A stretch of 64,000 nt of DNA from Sphingopyxis sp. JAI108 (GTDB lineage Bacteria; Pseudomonadota; Alphaproteobacteria; Sphingomonadales; Sphingomonadaceae): the NCBI RefSeq assembly GCF_013410105.1, contig NZ_JACCCJ010000001.1:1612001-1676000 (forward strand), read 5' to 3'. Below are positions 46,528 through 56,139 of the stretch, piece after piece. Below the pieces are notes generated by a model. It was not told the DNA's origin, searched no databases, and saw only the letters and a list, made by a program, of their open reading frames with translations. The first letter of the stretch is position 1. Each line of letters begins with the position of its first letter. The position numbers and the translations under genes were made by a program.

Positions 46528-47274
46528 ATGGTAAAATTCGATATGGGCGCGGCGTGGGACGACACGTTGCAGCTTTTGAGATCGCACACGGCGCTCGTCG
46601 GGACGATCGCGGGCGTATTCCTCTTCCTGCCGGCGCTCGCCTTCGCCTGGTTCGGCCCGGTACCGATCGAGCCGCCCGCGGGCGCCGATTTCAACCAGGT
46701 CGTGGCAACATTTCGCGAAAGCTTTCGCCAGATGATCCCCGGCCAGCTGGTCATCGCGCTCTGCACCTTGATCGGAACCGCGGCAATCCTGCGGCTCTGG
46801 CTTTCGCGGGCGGGAATCAGCGTCGGCGAGGCGCTGACCTTCGGCCTCATGCTCTTCCCGACGATGATTGCGGTCCAGATCCTGTGCGGAATCGCGATCG
46901 GTTTCGGTCTCGTCCTGCTGATCGTTCCCGGTATCTACCTGATCGGGCGGCTCGCGCTCGTGACGCCGGCGATCGCCGATCGCCGCATCTACAACCCTTT
47001 CGAGGCGATCCGGACGAGTTGGGAGCTGACCCGCGACAACGGCTGGGCGGTCTTCTTTTTCCTGTTCCTTGTCGGCATCGTGATCGTGATCGCGGCGCTG
47101 ATCGTCGGCGGGATCGTCGCGGTGATCTTTGGCAGCGAGCCGGGTATCGGTCGCATGATGGGGGGCTTCGTCGAAGCCGCGTTCGGCGCGATCGGTAGTC
47201 TGGTGTCGATCGCCGTATCGGCCGCGGCCTATCGCCAGCTCGCGCTACGGACCTCGTCCGACGTGTTTCAGTGA
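46528..47274 (+). CDS. Membrane protein, YciC/GlpM-like glycerophosphodiester-domain type
   Basis: A 248-residue inner-membrane protein with about six helices, rich in Gly, Ile and Val. After a soluble start ([20 protein letters not shown]) it has a [14 protein letters not shown] segment characteristic of the family sometimes annotated as glycerophosphoryl diester phosphodiesterase membrane domain. The C-terminus LRTSSDVFQ resembles that of the paralogue at 47387. Function unknown. Confidence 0.75.
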   Translation: MVKFDMGAAWDDTLQLLRSHTALVGTIAGVFLFLPALAFAWFGPVPIEPPAGADFNQVVATFRESFRQMIPGQLVIALCTLIGTAAILRLWLSRAGISVGEALTFGLMLFPTMIAVQILCGIAIGFGLVLLIVPGIYLIGRLALVTPAIADRRIYNPFEAIRTSWELTRDNGWAVFFFLFLVGIVIVIAALIVGGIVAVIFGSEPGIGRMMGGFVEAAFGAIGSLVSIAVSAAAYRQLALRTSSDVFQ

Positions 47275-47312
47275 CAGGCAAACCCGCAGCAACAAAGAAT
47301 GGGTCGCAATCG

Positions 47313-47337
47313 GGGCGAAGCCGGTCGGCCTTCGCCC
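47313..47337. other. Hairpin between the two paralogous membrane genes
   Basis: GGGCGAAG and CTTCGCCC form a perfect 8-base-pair stem around a 9-base loop. No T-run follows. It may be an intergenic repeat or a partial terminator. Confidence 0.4.
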
Positions 47338-47386
47338 AACTTTGGACGGAGTGAAGAGCAGGTTTTGACAAGCAGGGGGAAGTGAC

Positions 47387-48268
47387 ATGACGAAAATGAG
47401 TATCGGAGCGGCTTTTTCCGAAACCTTCGCGTTTCTGAAGGCCAATTGGATGCAGATGCTGATGTGGGTGGGCGGTGCGCTCGTCGTCGTCGGTCTGCTT
47501 GGCTATCTGTTCCTCGGATCGACCTTTGCGGCGATGGCGATGTCGCCCAATGACCCTTCGCTCATCATGGGGGCATTCGGCAAGATCAGCCTGTTCGCGC
47601 TGGTGGCCGCGGTAATCTTCTACGGCGTGTCGATGCTGATCTGGCGTGGTGGCATGCACCCCGGCGAGGCGCCGAATTTCGCCTGGGCGTTTCAGGCCGG
47701 ACCGGCGCTGGCATTTGGCATGATCGTGATCATGATCGCGGCCTATATCGTCATCTTCATCGTCATGTTCATCCTGACGCTGATCTTCGGCGCGGCGCTC
47801 GGCGGAATGGGTGGCTTGTCTCCCGCGGCGCTGGAATCGGGCGGTGCCGGCGCGATCGGTGGCGGGGCGATCCTCTTGATGGTGCTCGTCTATATCGCGG
47901 TGATTGTTTTCCTCCTGTGGGTGCAGGGCCGCTTCATGGTCGCCGGGCCGGTGATGGCCGAGCGGCTGACGCGCAATCCGGTCACGGGTCTGAGCGAATC
48001 GTGGCGGCTCACCGGCCCTTCGCAGTGGGTGATCGTCGGCTTCTATCTGCTCTTCACGATCGGCCTGTTCGTCTACGCGCTGGTCGCGGGGATGATATTC
48101 GGCGGCATTCTCGGCGCGGTCGCGGGCGGTTCGGTCGTCGGCGCGATGCTGACGATGATCGTGATGGCGGCGCTCGTCTATCTGCCGATCATCATGATCT
48201 CCTTTTCGATGCCGGTCGGCGTCTATCGCGCCATCGCGCCGCGCGCATCGGGCGACGTCTTCGCCTGA
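47387..48268 (+). CDS. Membrane protein, paralogue of the preceding gene
   Basis: A 293-residue inner-membrane protein with a similar plan: MTKMSIGAAFSETFAFLKANW start, glycine-rich helices, the block ESWRLTGPSQWVIVGFYL matching [14 protein letters not shown] in its neighbour, and a C-terminus PRASGDVFA like SSDVFQ. The two probably arose by duplication and may form one membrane complex. A terminator follows at 48292. Confidence 0.75.
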   Translation: MTKMSIGAAFSETFAFLKANWMQMLMWVGGALVVVGLLGYLFLGSTFAAMAMSPNDPSLIMGAFGKISLFALVAAVIFYGVSMLIWRGGMHPGEAPNFAWAFQAGPALAFGMIVIMIAAYIVIFIVMFILTLIFGAALGGMGGLSPAALESGGAGAIGGGAILLMVLVYIAVIVFLLWVQGRFMVAGPVMAERLTRNPVTGLSESWRLTGPSQWVIVGFYLLFTIGLFVYALVAGMIFGGILGAVAGGSVVGAMLTMIVMAALVYLPIIMISFSMPVGVYRAIAPRASGDVFA

Positions 48269-48291
48269 TCGGACGTATGAACTTGGCGAGA

Positions 48292-48319
48292 GGGCGCTCC
48301 GGAAACGGGGCGCCCTTTT
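48292..48319 (+). terminator. Intrinsic terminator
   Basis: GGGCGC and GCGCCC form a 6-base-pair stem (with further G-C pairs possible inside) followed by TTTT. It ends the membrane-protein transcript just before the convergent hemF stop. Confidence 0.6.
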
Positions 48320-48323
48320 CGCA

Positions 48324-49184
48324 TCAGGCCCATTTTGCGAGCGGCGGCAGGCTCATCAGGATCGCGTCGATATTGCCCCCGGTCTTGAGCCCGAACAGCG
48401 TTCCGCGGTCGTAGACGAGGTTGAATTCGGCATAGCGGCCGCGCCAGATCAGCTGCGCGTCGCGCTCGGCCTCGGTGAAGGGCAGGCCCATGCGGCGGCG
48501 CACGATCTGCGGAAAGATGTCGAGGAAAGCCTCGCCGACCGCCTGCGTCAGCTGGAAATTGCGGTCATACTCGGCATCGTCGCCGCATTCGAGATGGTCG
48601 TAGAAGATGCCACCGACGCCGCGGTGGACGCCGCGGTGGGGGATGTAGAAATAATCCTCGGCCCATTTGGCATAGCGTTCATAGACGTCGGGGCCAAAGG
48701 GCGCGCAGGCGGCGCGCAGCCGCGCGTGAAAGGCGTCGGTGTCTTCGGCATATTCGATCGGCGGGTTGAGGTCGGCGCCGCCGCCGAACCAGCGCCGCGT
48801 CGTCGCGAGGAAGCGCGTGTTCATGTGGACGGCCGGGACGTGCGGATTCGCCATATGGGCGACAAGGCTGATCCCGGTGGCAAAGAAACTCGGATCTTCG
48901 GCCGCGCCGTGGATCGACGTGGCGAATTCGGGCGCGAACTGGCCACCGACGGTCGAGACGTTGACGCCGACCTTTTCAAAGACCTGGCCCGTCATCACCC
49001 CGCGGACACCGCCGCCGCCTTCGCCCGGTTCGATCCCGTCGGCATCGCGATCCCACGGGGTATAGGCAAAGCGCGCGTCGCTGCCCGCCTCGGCCTCGAT
49101 CGCCTCGAATTCGGCGCAGATCCGGTCGCGGAGCGATTCGAACCAGTCGCGTGCCGTCTGTTGCTGCGGGTCGAGCGGGGTCAT
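48324..49184 (-). CDS. hemF: Oxygen-dependent coproporphyrinogen III oxidase
   Basis: Decarboxylates coproporphyrinogen III to protoporphyrinogen IX in heme synthesis, using oxygen. The 286-residue protein has the HemF features GGGGVRGVMTGQVFEKVGVNVS, VHMNTRF, WFGGGADLNP, KWAEDYFYIPHRG and RYAEFNLVYDRGTLFGL. It overlaps trmL by ATGA and is transcribed with it. Confidence 0.96.
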   Translation of the reverse strand: MTPLDPQQQTARDWFESLRDRICAEFEAIEAEAGSDARFAYTPWDRDADGIEPGEGGGGVRGVMTGQVFEKVGVNVSTVGGQFAPEFATSIHGAAEDPSFFATGISLVAHMANPHVPAVHMNTRFLATTRRWFGGGADLNPPIEYAEDTDAFHARLRAACAPFGPDVYERYAKWAEDYFYIPHRGVHRGVGGIFYDHLECGDDAEYDRNFQLTQAVGEAFLDIFPQIVRRRMGLPFTEAERDAQLIWRGRYAEFNLVYDRGTLFGLKTGGNIDAILMSLPPLAKWA

Positions 49185-49639
49185 GCCGGAAAGCCTTTCG
49201 TTTGCCTGAGCGCCTCGGCGAGCGCGATGCCAGCCGCGACCGCGACATTCAAGGATCGAAAGCCGGGTTGCATCGGAATCGCGATCCGTGCGGCGGCCGC
49301 ATCGTGGACATGGTGCGGCACGCCCGCGCTCTCCGATCCGAACAGCAGGACATCGCCAAGGCCGAACTCGAAATCGGGAAGCGACGTCGCGCCCGCGGTC
49401 GTGAGCAGGACGACGCGCTGTCCGCCGATCTGCGACCAATGGCGGAACGCGTCCCAGTCCGGGTGTCTGCGAACATTCGCGCGCACCGCGTAATCCATCC
49501 CTGCGCGCTTCAGCGCCGCGTCGCCAAAGGGAAAGCCGCACGGTTCGATAATATGCGCCGGCGCGCCGAAACAGGCGGCGGTGCGTAATATGGTGCCGAC
49601 ATTGCCGGCGATGTCGGGTTGAAACAGCGCGATTTCCAT
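49181..49639 (-). CDS. trmL: tRNA (cytidine(34)-2'-O)-methyltransferase
   Basis: SPOUT-class enzyme that methylates the wobble base of tRNA-Leu. The 152-residue protein has QPDIAGNVGTILRTAACFG near the start, ALKRAGMDY, FGSESAGVP and PMQPGFRSLNVAVAAGIALAEALRQ at the C-terminus, the trefoil knot and AdoMet site. ATG 49639 is chosen as it gives the short, normal length. Confidence 0.95.
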   Translation of the reverse strand: MEIALFQPDIAGNVGTILRTAACFGAPAHIIEPCGFPFGDAALKRAGMDYAVRANVRRHPDWDAFRHWSQIGGQRVVLLTTAGATSLPDFEFGLGDVLLFGSESAGVPHHVHDAAAARIAIPMQPGFRSLNVAVAAGIALAEALRQTKGFPA

Positions 49640-49861
49640 GCTGCCGCCATAAAGGCGAAGGCGCCGCGAATCGAGAGACTTGTCCGTGTCGGGGCGGGCA
49701 GGTGACGGAAGCGGAAATTGCCTGTTGGCAAGCCCGGACAGTGCGGCTATCAGGCCCGCAATTCCCGGAGGGGCCGCCGGGTTGTGCGCTTTCGTGCGCG
49801 TGCAACAGGGGCGGTCATTCCTTCGAGAATCTTTGTGGTTCACCCATACAAGGGCAATCGA

Positions 49862-50419
49862 ATGGCCAGTGAAACTGAACTCAACGCCGGTATCGAAGAT
49901 GGCGTACGCCGCCGGGATTTCATCAATATTGCGGCAGTGAGTTTCGCTGGTGTCGGTGCGGTGGCGGTGGTGCTGCCGCTGCTCAACCAGATGAACCCGT
50001 CGGCCGACGTGCTCGCGCTGTCGTCGACGGAAATCGACATTTCGGCGATTCAACCCGGTCAGGCGATCAAGACGAGCTGGCGCAAGCAACCCGTGTTCGT
50101 GCGCAACCTCGTTGCCAAGGAAATCGCCGAAGCCAAGGCCGTCCCGATGGGCGACCTGCGCGACCCCGAAACGATCGACCAGCGTACCAAGCCCGGCAAG
50201 GAAAACTGGCTGATCACGCTCGGCGTCTGCACGCATCTCGGTTGCGTGCCGCTCGGCGCCGCCGAGGGTGAGAATCGCGGCGATTATGGCGGTTATTTCT
50301 GCCCGTGCCACGGTTCGCACTATGACACCGCGGCGCGCATCCGTAAGGGGCCGGCACCCAAGAATCTGGTCGTGCCGCCCTATGAATTCACCAGCGATAC
50401 CGTCGTGACGATCGGCTGA
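49862..50419 (+). CDS. petA: Ubiquinol-cytochrome c reductase Rieske iron-sulfur subunit
   Basis: Rieske subunit of the bc1 complex. The 185-residue protein has a twin-arginine-type N-terminus ([10 protein letters not shown]), one membrane helix, and the 2Fe-2S site CTHLGC and CPCHGSHYD. Forms an operon with petB and petC. The 222-base upstream gap carries its promoter; nothing else is recognisable there. Confidence 0.97.
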   Translation: MASETELNAGIEDGVRRRDFINIAAVSFAGVGAVAVVLPLLNQMNPSADVLALSSTEIDISAIQPGQAIKTSWRKQPVFVRNLVAKEIAEAKAVPMGDLRDPETIDQRTKPGKENWLITLGVCTHLGCVPLGAAEGENRGDYGGYFCPCHGSHYDTAARIRKGPAPKNLVVPPYEFTSDTVVTIG

Positions 50420-50432
50420 GGAGCGAGATAAG

Positions 50433-51719
50433 ATGAGCTTTCCCTGGGCCAAGCCCTATGAGCCGCAACATCCGCTGATGAAGTGGATGGACGAGAAGCT
50501 GCCGATCCCGCGGCTGGTCTACAACGCCACGGGACCCGGCTATCCGGTTCCGCGCAACCTCAACTATTTCTGGAACTTCGGCGTCCTCGCCGGCGCCGCG
50601 CTGATGATCCAGATCATCACCGGTATCGTTCTGGCGATGCACTATGCCGCCAATGCGGACGTCGCGTTCAATTCGGTCGAGCATATCATGCGCGACGTGA
50701 ATGCCGGCTGGTTCATCCGCTACGCGCATATGAACGGCGCGAGCATGTTCTTCATCGTCGTGTATCTCCACATCTTCCGCGGCCTTTATTACGGTTCGTA
50801 CAAGGCGCCGCGCGAAATGGTGTGGCTGCTCGGCGTAGTGATCTTCCTCCTGATGATGGCGACCGCCTTCATGGGCTATGTGCTTCCCTGGGGCCAGATG
50901 AGCTTCTGGGGCGCGCAGGTGATCACCGGCTTCTTCTCTGCGATCCCGCTCGTCGGCGAGCCGGTGCGCGAATGGCTGCTTGGCGGCTTCGTTCCCGACA
51001 ACGCGACGCTCAACCGCTTCTTCTCGCTGCACTATCTGCTGCCGTTCGTGATCCTGGGTGTCATCATCCTGCACATCTGGGCGCTGCACATCCCGGGTTC
51101 TTCGAACCCGACGGGCATCGAGGTGAAGGACGAACAGGACACCGTCCCGTTCCACCCCTATTACACCGCGAAGGACGGCTTCGGCGTCGGCGTCTTCCTG
51201 CTCGTGTTTGTCGCGCTGACCTTCTTCAGCCCGAACACGCTCGGCCATGCCGACAATTATATTCCGGCAAACTCGCTTTCGACGCCCGCGCATATCGTTC
51301 CCGAATGGTATTTCCTGCCCTTTTACGCGATCCTGAAGGCCTTCACCTTCAACTTCCTGTGGATCGACGCGAAGCTGTGGGGCGTCATCGCGATGTTCGC
51401 TTCGATCGCGCTGCTGTTCTTCCTGCCCTGGCTCGACAGCTCGCCGGTCAAGTCGTCGAACTATCGCCCGCTGTACCGCATCTTCTTCTGGGTCCTCGTC
51501 GCCGACGTACTGCTCCTCGGCTGGTGCGGCATGCAGCCCGCCGAACAGCCGTGGGTGATCCTCAGCCAGCTGGGTGCGATCTATTATTTCGCGCACTTCC
51601 TGGTGATCCTGCCGATCGTGTCGCGGATCGAACGCCCGCTTCCGATGCCGAATTCGATCACCGAAGCGGTCCTCGCCAAACACGCCACCGACACCGCGTC
51701 GGCTTCGGCAACGGCCTGA
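50433..51719 (+). CDS. petB: Cytochrome b of the bc1 complex
   Basis: A 428-residue integral membrane protein with the four heme-ligand histidines in [19 protein letters not shown] and [17 protein letters not shown], and the quinol-site PEWYFLPFY motif. Length is that of an unsplit alphaproteobacterial cytochrome b. Lies 13 bases after petA. Confidence 0.97.
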   Translation: MSFPWAKPYEPQHPLMKWMDEKLPIPRLVYNATGPGYPVPRNLNYFWNFGVLAGAALMIQIITGIVLAMHYAANADVAFNSVEHIMRDVNAGWFIRYAHMNGASMFFIVVYLHIFRGLYYGSYKAPREMVWLLGVVIFLLMMATAFMGYVLPWGQMSFWGAQVITGFFSAIPLVGEPVREWLLGGFVPDNATLNRFFSLHYLLPFVILGVIILHIWALHIPGSSNPTGIEVKDEQDTVPFHPYYTAKDGFGVGVFLLVFVALTFFSPNTLGHADNYIPANSLSTPAHIVPEWYFLPFYAILKAFTFNFLWIDAKLWGVIAMFASIALLFFLPWLDSSPVKSSNYRPLYRIFFWVLVADVLLLGWCGMQPAEQPWVILSQLGAIYYFAHFLVILPIVSRIERPLPMPNSITEAVLAKHATDTASASATA

Positions 51720-51750
51720 GCGCCGGACTTTAATAGGAGCTGATACAGCC

Positions 51751-52563
51751 ATGGTTCGTCCGCTCGGTTTTCTCGTCGGTCTCGGTTTCATTACCGCGCT
51801 GGTGCTCGCGATCTTCACGACGCCGCTCAAGAATGAACCCAATGTCGCGCACGAGTTTCACAAGCACCCCAAGCATCTGAAGCTCGCCAGCGATGGCATC
51901 CTGCTGCCGCATTGGGACAAGGCGCAGCTGCAACGCGGGATGCAGGTGTACAAGGAAGTCTGCTCGGCCTGCCACGGCCTGCACCTCGTCGCCTTCCGCG
52001 ACATTGCGGACCTCGGATACACCGAAGGGCAGATCAAGACTTTCGCCAGGGGCTTCCAGGTCCCGTCGATCAACCCTGACACGGGTGAACCGGCGACGCG
52101 CGATGGCCTGCCGTCGGATTATTTCCCGTCGCCCTACGCGAACGAAGTCGCCGCGCGCGCCGCGAACAACAATGCGCTGCCGCCCGACCTTTCGCTGATC
52201 ACCAAGGCGCGCGAAGGCGGCAAGGACTATGTCTATTCGCTGCTGACCGGGTTCCAGAACCCGCCGGCGAACCTGCCGGCCGAGCTGAAGCCGGGCACGG
52301 GGCTGCACTACAACCCCTATTTCGCGAACCTCAACCTCGCGATGGCCCCGCCGCTGGCTCCGAACCAGGTCACCTATGCCGATGGCACCCAGGCGACCGT
52401 CGACCAGATGTCGAAGGACGTGACGGCATTCCTCGTCTGGACCGCCGAACCGAAGCTGATCAAACGCATCCAGGTCGGTTATGCGGTGTTCTTCTTCCTG
52501 CTGATCTTCACTGTACTGACCTATCTGTCGTACCGGAACATCTGGGCCGACAAGAAGCATTGA
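51751..52563 (+). CDS. petC: Cytochrome c1
   Basis: A 270-residue membrane-anchored cytochrome with the heme motif CSACH, preceded by RGMQVYKEV, and the axial methionine in LAMAPPL. One helix at the C-terminus (VFFFLLIFTVLTYLS) anchors it. Completes the bc1 complex with petA and petB. Confidence 0.97.
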   Translation: MVRPLGFLVGLGFITALVLAIFTTPLKNEPNVAHEFHKHPKHLKLASDGILLPHWDKAQLQRGMQVYKEVCSACHGLHLVAFRDIADLGYTEGQIKTFARGFQVPSINPDTGEPATRDGLPSDYFPSPYANEVAARAANNNALPPDLSLITKAREGGKDYVYSLLTGFQNPPANLPAELKPGTGLHYNPYFANLNLAMAPPLAPNQVTYADGTQATVDQMSKDVTAFLVWTAEPKLIKRIQVGYAVFFFLLIFTVLTYLSYRNIWADKKH

Positions 52564-52591
52564 GAAACGGGGGCAGGGCGATTGTGACGTC

Positions 52592-53146
52592 ATGATCGCC
52601 CTCCCGCCCCAGCCGGACCTCGACCTCGCGTCACTCGTCCGCACGATCCCGGACTTTCCAAAGCCGGGCATCCAGTTTCGCGATATCACGACGCTGATCG
52701 GCGATGCCGCCGGTTTCAGCGAGAGCGTGCGCCGGCTGAGCGCGCGCGCCGCGGCCTACCGCCCCGATCTCATCGTCGCGGTCGAGGCGCGCGGTTTTCT
52801 GTTCGGCGCCGCGATGGCGACCGCCATGGGTCTTGGCGTCGTTCCGGTACGCAAGGCGGGCAAGCTGCCCGGCGTGACGATCGGCGTGGATTACGAACTC
52901 GAATATGGCGTCGATCGCCTCGAACTCCATGATGGCGCGGTGCTGCCGGGGCATCGCGTCATCCTCGTTGATGACCTGCTCGCGACCGGCGGCACGATCC
53001 TCGCCACCGCAGCGCTGATGCGCAGCGTCGGTGCCGAGGTGGCGGCGGCGCTGTTCGTGATCGATCTGCCCGATCTTGGCGGGTCGCAGCGGCTCGATGC
53101 AGCCGGACTGGCTTGCGAAACGCTGATCGCCTTCGACGGCGACTAG
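52592..53146 (+). CDS. apt: Adenine phosphoribosyltransferase
   Basis: Purine salvage enzyme that makes AMP from adenine and PRPP. The 184-residue protein has IRTIPDFPKPGIQFRDIT at the start, the EARGFLFG segment and the PRPP-binding loop VILVDDLLATGGT. It follows petC by 28 bases. Confidence 0.95.
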   Translation: MIALPPQPDLDLASLVRTIPDFPKPGIQFRDITTLIGDAAGFSESVRRLSARAAAYRPDLIVAVEARGFLFGAAMATAMGLGVVPVRKAGKLPGVTIGVDYELEYGVDRLELHDGAVLPGHRVILVDDLLATGGTILATAALMRSVGAEVAAALFVIDLPDLGGSQRLDAAGLACETLIAFDGD

Positions 53147-53164
53147 GCGCTTCGGCGCATTTTA
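53147..53164 (+). terminator. Short hairpin after apt
   Basis: GCGC-TTCG-GCGC closes a stable C(TTCG)G loop and is followed by ATTTT. The stem is only four base pairs, so this is a weak candidate. Confidence 0.35.
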
Positions 53165-53611
53165 GATCAGGCCGTGGTTTCGCCAGATCAACAGCAAGCC
53201 GGTCCCGACGATGACGTCGATGACGACGCACCAAGGCACATACCACTGCGGGATCGCCACGAGCGGCAGATGCGCGCGACGGTGATGCGCGAAATCCCAC
53301 GCGGCGTGGCCGAAATAGGCAAGCGGCAACAGGAGGGGCCAGTGCAGCAAGCCGAGCAGCCCCGCAATGGCGAAGGCGCCGGTGACGTTGAATTCGACAA
53401 GCTGGTCGCGGGGCGATCCGTTCACGACGGCAAACCCGAAATAGATACCGGCAATCAACGCGATCAGAATCGCGGCGAAAGCGAGCGATGCCTGCGCCGA
53501 CAGGAATGCGTGTGGGAGCAGCGAGGCAACGCCGACGGCCACCCCGGTCAGGATCGGGCTCCGCTCGAACGGCGAAAGCCGGCGGTCATGATGCAAGGGT
53601 TCGACCGACAT
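53162..53611 (-). CDS. Small membrane protein (DUF6010-like)
   Basis: A 149-residue protein with four hydrophobic helices and a conserved-looking GHAAWDFAHHRR loop, a possible metal or substrate site. This resembles the DUF6010 family, but I am not certain. Located downstream of the ridA-type gene on the same strand. Confidence 0.65.
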   Translation of the reverse strand: MSVEPLHHDRRLSPFERSPILTGVAVGVASLLPHAFLSAQASLAFAAILIALIAGIYFGFAVVNGSPRDQLVEFNVTGAFAIAGLLGLLHWPLLLPLAYFGHAAWDFAHHRRAHLPLVAIPQWYVPWCVVIDVIVGTGLLLIWRNHGLI

Positions 53612-53701
53612 AATGCCTCCCCGACTGGTTGCGTGCGGCGGGCCGGCACGTCAAAGTCGCTCTCTTGATATCACAGTCAGGGGCGTCCGTCGCCGGGGGT
53701 A

Positions 53702-54085
53702 TTATCCGGATGCCTGGGCCTTGGCCGAGAGCGCGATAGCCTCGATCTCGATACGGAATCCGAAATGGAGCGGGCCGGTGGGGACAACGCTTCGGGCGGG
53801 TCGCGTTTCGCCGAAGAATTGCCGGTACAGGATGTCCAGTTCATCCCAGTCGGCAATGCTGCTGAGATAGACGGTCGTCTTGATCACCTGTGAAAGGTCG
53901 GCACCGGCCTGATGCAGGACGTTTTCGAGGTTCGACAATGTTTGCTCGACCTGTGCCTTGAACGGTGCATCCGCCAGCGATGAATCGCGGCCCGGCCGCA
54001 GAGGAAGCTGGCCCGAGACGAAGATCAGGCCGCCGCCGACCGTGAAGGGCGAATAGTGCGGGTCACTGGCGGGCTTCGATGTCAT
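53702..54085 (-). CDS. RidA/YjgF-family protein
   Basis: A 127-residue enamine/imine deaminase family member: FVSGQLPLRPG, QVEQTLSNLENVLHQAGADLSQVIKTTVYL and RPARSVV with the catalytic Arg, and an EIEAIAL C-terminus. It may protect PLP enzymes from 2-aminoacrylate. Probably starts a two-gene transcript with the membrane protein. Confidence 0.88.
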   Translation of the reverse strand: MTSKPASDPHYSPFTVGGGLIFVSGQLPLRPGRDSSLADAPFKAQVEQTLSNLENVLHQAGADLSQVIKTTVYLSSIADWDELDILYRQFFGETRPARSVVPTGPLHFGFRIEIEAIALSAKAQASG

Positions 54086-54131
54086 GTCGTCGATCTCCGG
54101 ATGGGGCGGTCCCCGATATCATCCGCACAAA

Positions 54132-54158
54132 GAAAAAGCCCGCGCCGAAGCGCGGGCT
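54132..54158 (-). terminator. Intrinsic terminator of the DUF1134 gene
   Basis: On the minus strand the stem AGCCCGCGC-TTCG-GCGCGGGCT is a perfect 9-base-pair hairpin with a TTCG loop, followed by a T-rich run. It is 28 bases past the DUF1134 stop. Confidence 0.85.
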
Positions 54159-54186
54159 GTCGCCCCCGTGGCAAACGGGCCAATTC

Positions 54187-54966
54187 TCAGAAGGGTACCC
54201 AATTCTGCTTTTTGCGGAACTTCATATAGCCGACGTTGGCGCCGAGCCGTGCGCCGACGCCGACCCGGATCGGGATCAGCACGACGTCGCCGCGGCGCAG
54301 GTAGCTCGCGTTGAAGCCTCCGACTAGATAGGCGGCGCCTTCGCCCGCAGGATAGCGTTTGTAGAGATCCTCGCTGTCGAACAGATTGTAAACGAGGACG
54401 AAGGTGTTGCCGGCGTTCGCGCCCGCGTCGAAACCGATCGACGGGCCGGTCCAATAAGCGGGCAGCTCGCCCTCGATCTTGTGGTGCAGCGTGCCCGAAC
54501 CGTAGCGCACGCCGAGGACGAGCGCGCCGCCAGCTTCGCGGCCAACGATATAGGCGTTGGGTTCGCCCTGCTTCTTGAGGATATCCTCGATCAATCCCGC
54601 GAGACCCTGTGCGCCCTTGCCGAACACACCTTCCGCCGCACCGATCAGGTCGTCCTGCTTATAGGTCGAGCCATCGTCGGTGGCGACGCTGGTGGCGGTC
54701 ATATCGGCGGTGTCGCCGCTCGTCGTGCCGCCGTCGACCGGCGTTTCGCTCGTCTGTTGGTCGCCGGTCGCAAGGTCGCTGTCATACGACGGCTCGCTGT
54801 AGGGATCGCTTGTTGTCGCAGGCGGTGCGGGACTGTCGAGATCGGAGTCGATTTGCGTGTTGCTGGGATCGATCTCGCGCATCTGCGCCGCCGCCGGCAG
54901 CGGCGTCAATGCAAGTCCGAGCGAGGCCAAGGCTGCAAGAGCAAGGCTGGTGAACGTCTTCCGCAT
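54187..54966 (-). CDS. DUF1134 (EipA-type) envelope protein
   Basis: A 259-residue secreted protein with a signal peptide (LALAALASLGLALTPLPAAAQ), a low-complexity Asp/Ser/Thr-rich linker (residues 30-100) and a C-terminal DUF1134 domain: IEDILKKQGEPNAYIVGREAGGALVLGVRYGSG, FDAGANAGNTFVLVYNL. In Brucella the homologue EipA is a periplasmic envelope-integrity factor. ATG 54966 gives the correct signal peptide. Confidence 0.85.
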   Translation of the reverse strand: MRKTFTSLALAALASLGLALTPLPAAAQMREIDPSNTQIDSDLDSPAPPATTSDPYSEPSYDSDLATGDQQTSETPVDGGTTSGDTADMTATSVATDDGSTYKQDDLIGAAEGVFGKGAQGLAGLIEDILKKQGEPNAYIVGREAGGALVLGVRYGSGTLHHKIEGELPAYWTGPSIGFDAGANAGNTFVLVYNLFDSEDLYKRYPAGEGAAYLVGGFNASYLRRGDVVLIPIRVGVGARLGANVGYMKFRKKQNWVPF

Positions 54967-55210
54967 ATTGGACCCCCAAAAATCGAGCGGCACCTTTGCG
55001 CCGAAATCTACGTTAATCATGACTCGCTTTGACGCGGGGGCAATGAACGGGCGATGACCTGAGTCGAATTTACGCCGGACCGAATCATTCGAGCGACGAA
55101 ATGCGCGCAAGGCCCATAAAATTGAACAATCTTTGCCGTTGCGGGGCGCGAGGCGCATGGCTATAGCGACCCGCCTAGGCCAAACCTGCCGTTAGCGCGG
55201 CAGACCATGC

Positions 55211-55303
55211 GGAGACGTGGGTGAGTGGCTGAAACCAACGGTTTGCTAAACCGTCGTACTGGTAAATCCGGTACCGAGGGTTCGAATCCCTCCGTCTCCG
55301 CCA
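55211..55303 (+). tRNA. tRNA-Ser(GCT)
   Basis: A 93-base serine tRNA with encoded CCA. The acceptor stem pairs GGAGACG with CGTCTCC, the anticodon loop is TT-GCT-AA at 55245-55247, a long variable arm follows, and GGTTCGAATCC forms the T arm. It reads AGC/AGT serine codons. Confidence 0.96.
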
Positions 55304-55417
55304 CCTACTTCCCTTTCGATCGAAAACCATAGGCCGCCGCTGCCTGCCGGCCATGCGTTCGCCCGGCCGCTGCCGCGCGCGCGGCATTTTTCGCGTGGTT
55401 CACAAATTTTATTGTAA

Positions 55418-55437
55418 TTGAGAATCGTTCGCGATAA
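55418..55437 (+). promoter_or_regulatory. Fur-box-like site before the PepSY gene
   Basis: TTGAGAATCGTTCGCGATAA resembles alphaproteobacterial Fur boxes and shares its last ten bases with the site at 61690-61709, in front of the siderophore-type receptor. It is 46 bases before ATG 55484. Iron repression of this operon is inferred. Confidence 0.6.
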
Positions 55438-55483
55438 TGCCGCTCGCATCCCGCTCCTCCGGAACCCGCCGCAGAAACCTTCG

Positions 55484-56128
55484 ATGCACGCACCGACATC
55501 CCAACGCCCGGCGGCCCGGAAGAGCCGGAACGCCTTTTGGCTGAAACAGCTGCATATGTGGCACTGGATGAGCTCGGCCGTCAGCCTGATCGGCCTGCTC
55601 CTGTTCGCGATCACCGGCTTCACGCTCAACCACGCGGCGGATATCGAAGCTGCGCCGGTGGTCACCGAAGCGGCGGCGACGATGCCGCCGACCATGCTCA
55701 CGGCGCTGAAGGCGGCCGTTCCCGCGGCTGAAAAGGCGCCGTTGCCGACCGCCGTTGCCGCCTGGGTCGAGGAGCGCTTTCCCGTCAAAGCGTTCGCTGA
55801 GGCCGAATGGTCGGCCGACGAAGTCTATCTGCCCGCGCCGCGTCCTGGCGGCGACGCGTGGGTCGCGATCGATCTGGCGACCGGCAAGGCGACGAGCGAG
55901 GTCACCAGCCGCGGCTGGATTTCCTACCTCAACGATCTCCACAAGGGTCGCAATTCGGGTGGCGCGTGGAGCCTGTTCATCGACGTCTTCGCGCTCGCCT
56001 GCCTCGTTTTCGCGGTCACTGGCCTGTTCCTGCTCCAGCTTCATTCGGCGAAGCGCCGGAGCACCTGGCCGCTGGTCGGGCTGGGGCTCGCGATTCCCGC
56101 CGCCATCGCGACCATCTTCATCCACTAG
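55484..56128 (+). CDS. PepSY-associated membrane protein
   Basis: A 214-residue inner-membrane protein of the PepSY_TM type: an N-terminal helix preceded by WLKQLHMWHWMSS (conserved H and W), an extracytoplasmic PepSY-like region (AWVAIDLATGKATSEVTSRGW), the YLNDLHKGRNSG turn, and a C-terminal helix pair (FIDVFALACLVFAVTGLFLLQLHS). PepSY-TM proteins often carry heme or shuttle electrons across the membrane. It opens the four-gene plus-strand operon with DUF2271, DUF4198 and apbE. Confidence 0.85.
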   Translation: MHAPTSQRPAARKSRNAFWLKQLHMWHWMSSAVSLIGLLLFAITGFTLNHAADIEAAPVVTEAAATMPPTMLTALKAAVPAAEKAPLPTAVAAWVEERFPVKAFAEAEWSADEVYLPAPRPGGDAWVAIDLATGKATSEVTSRGWISYLNDLHKGRNSGGAWSLFIDVFALACLVFAVTGLFLLQLHSAKRRSTWPLVGLGLAIPAAIATIFIH

Positions 56129-56139
56129 GGAGACCCTTC

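Noticed and set aside
49640..49861. A regulatory RNA in the petA leader
   Set aside because: Some partial inverted repeats exist (around GTTGTGCGC) but pairing is broken and I could not support a defined structure.
55211..55303. An integration site at the tRNA-Ser gene
   Set aside because: No integrase and no duplicated tRNA 3' end is visible downstream within the window.
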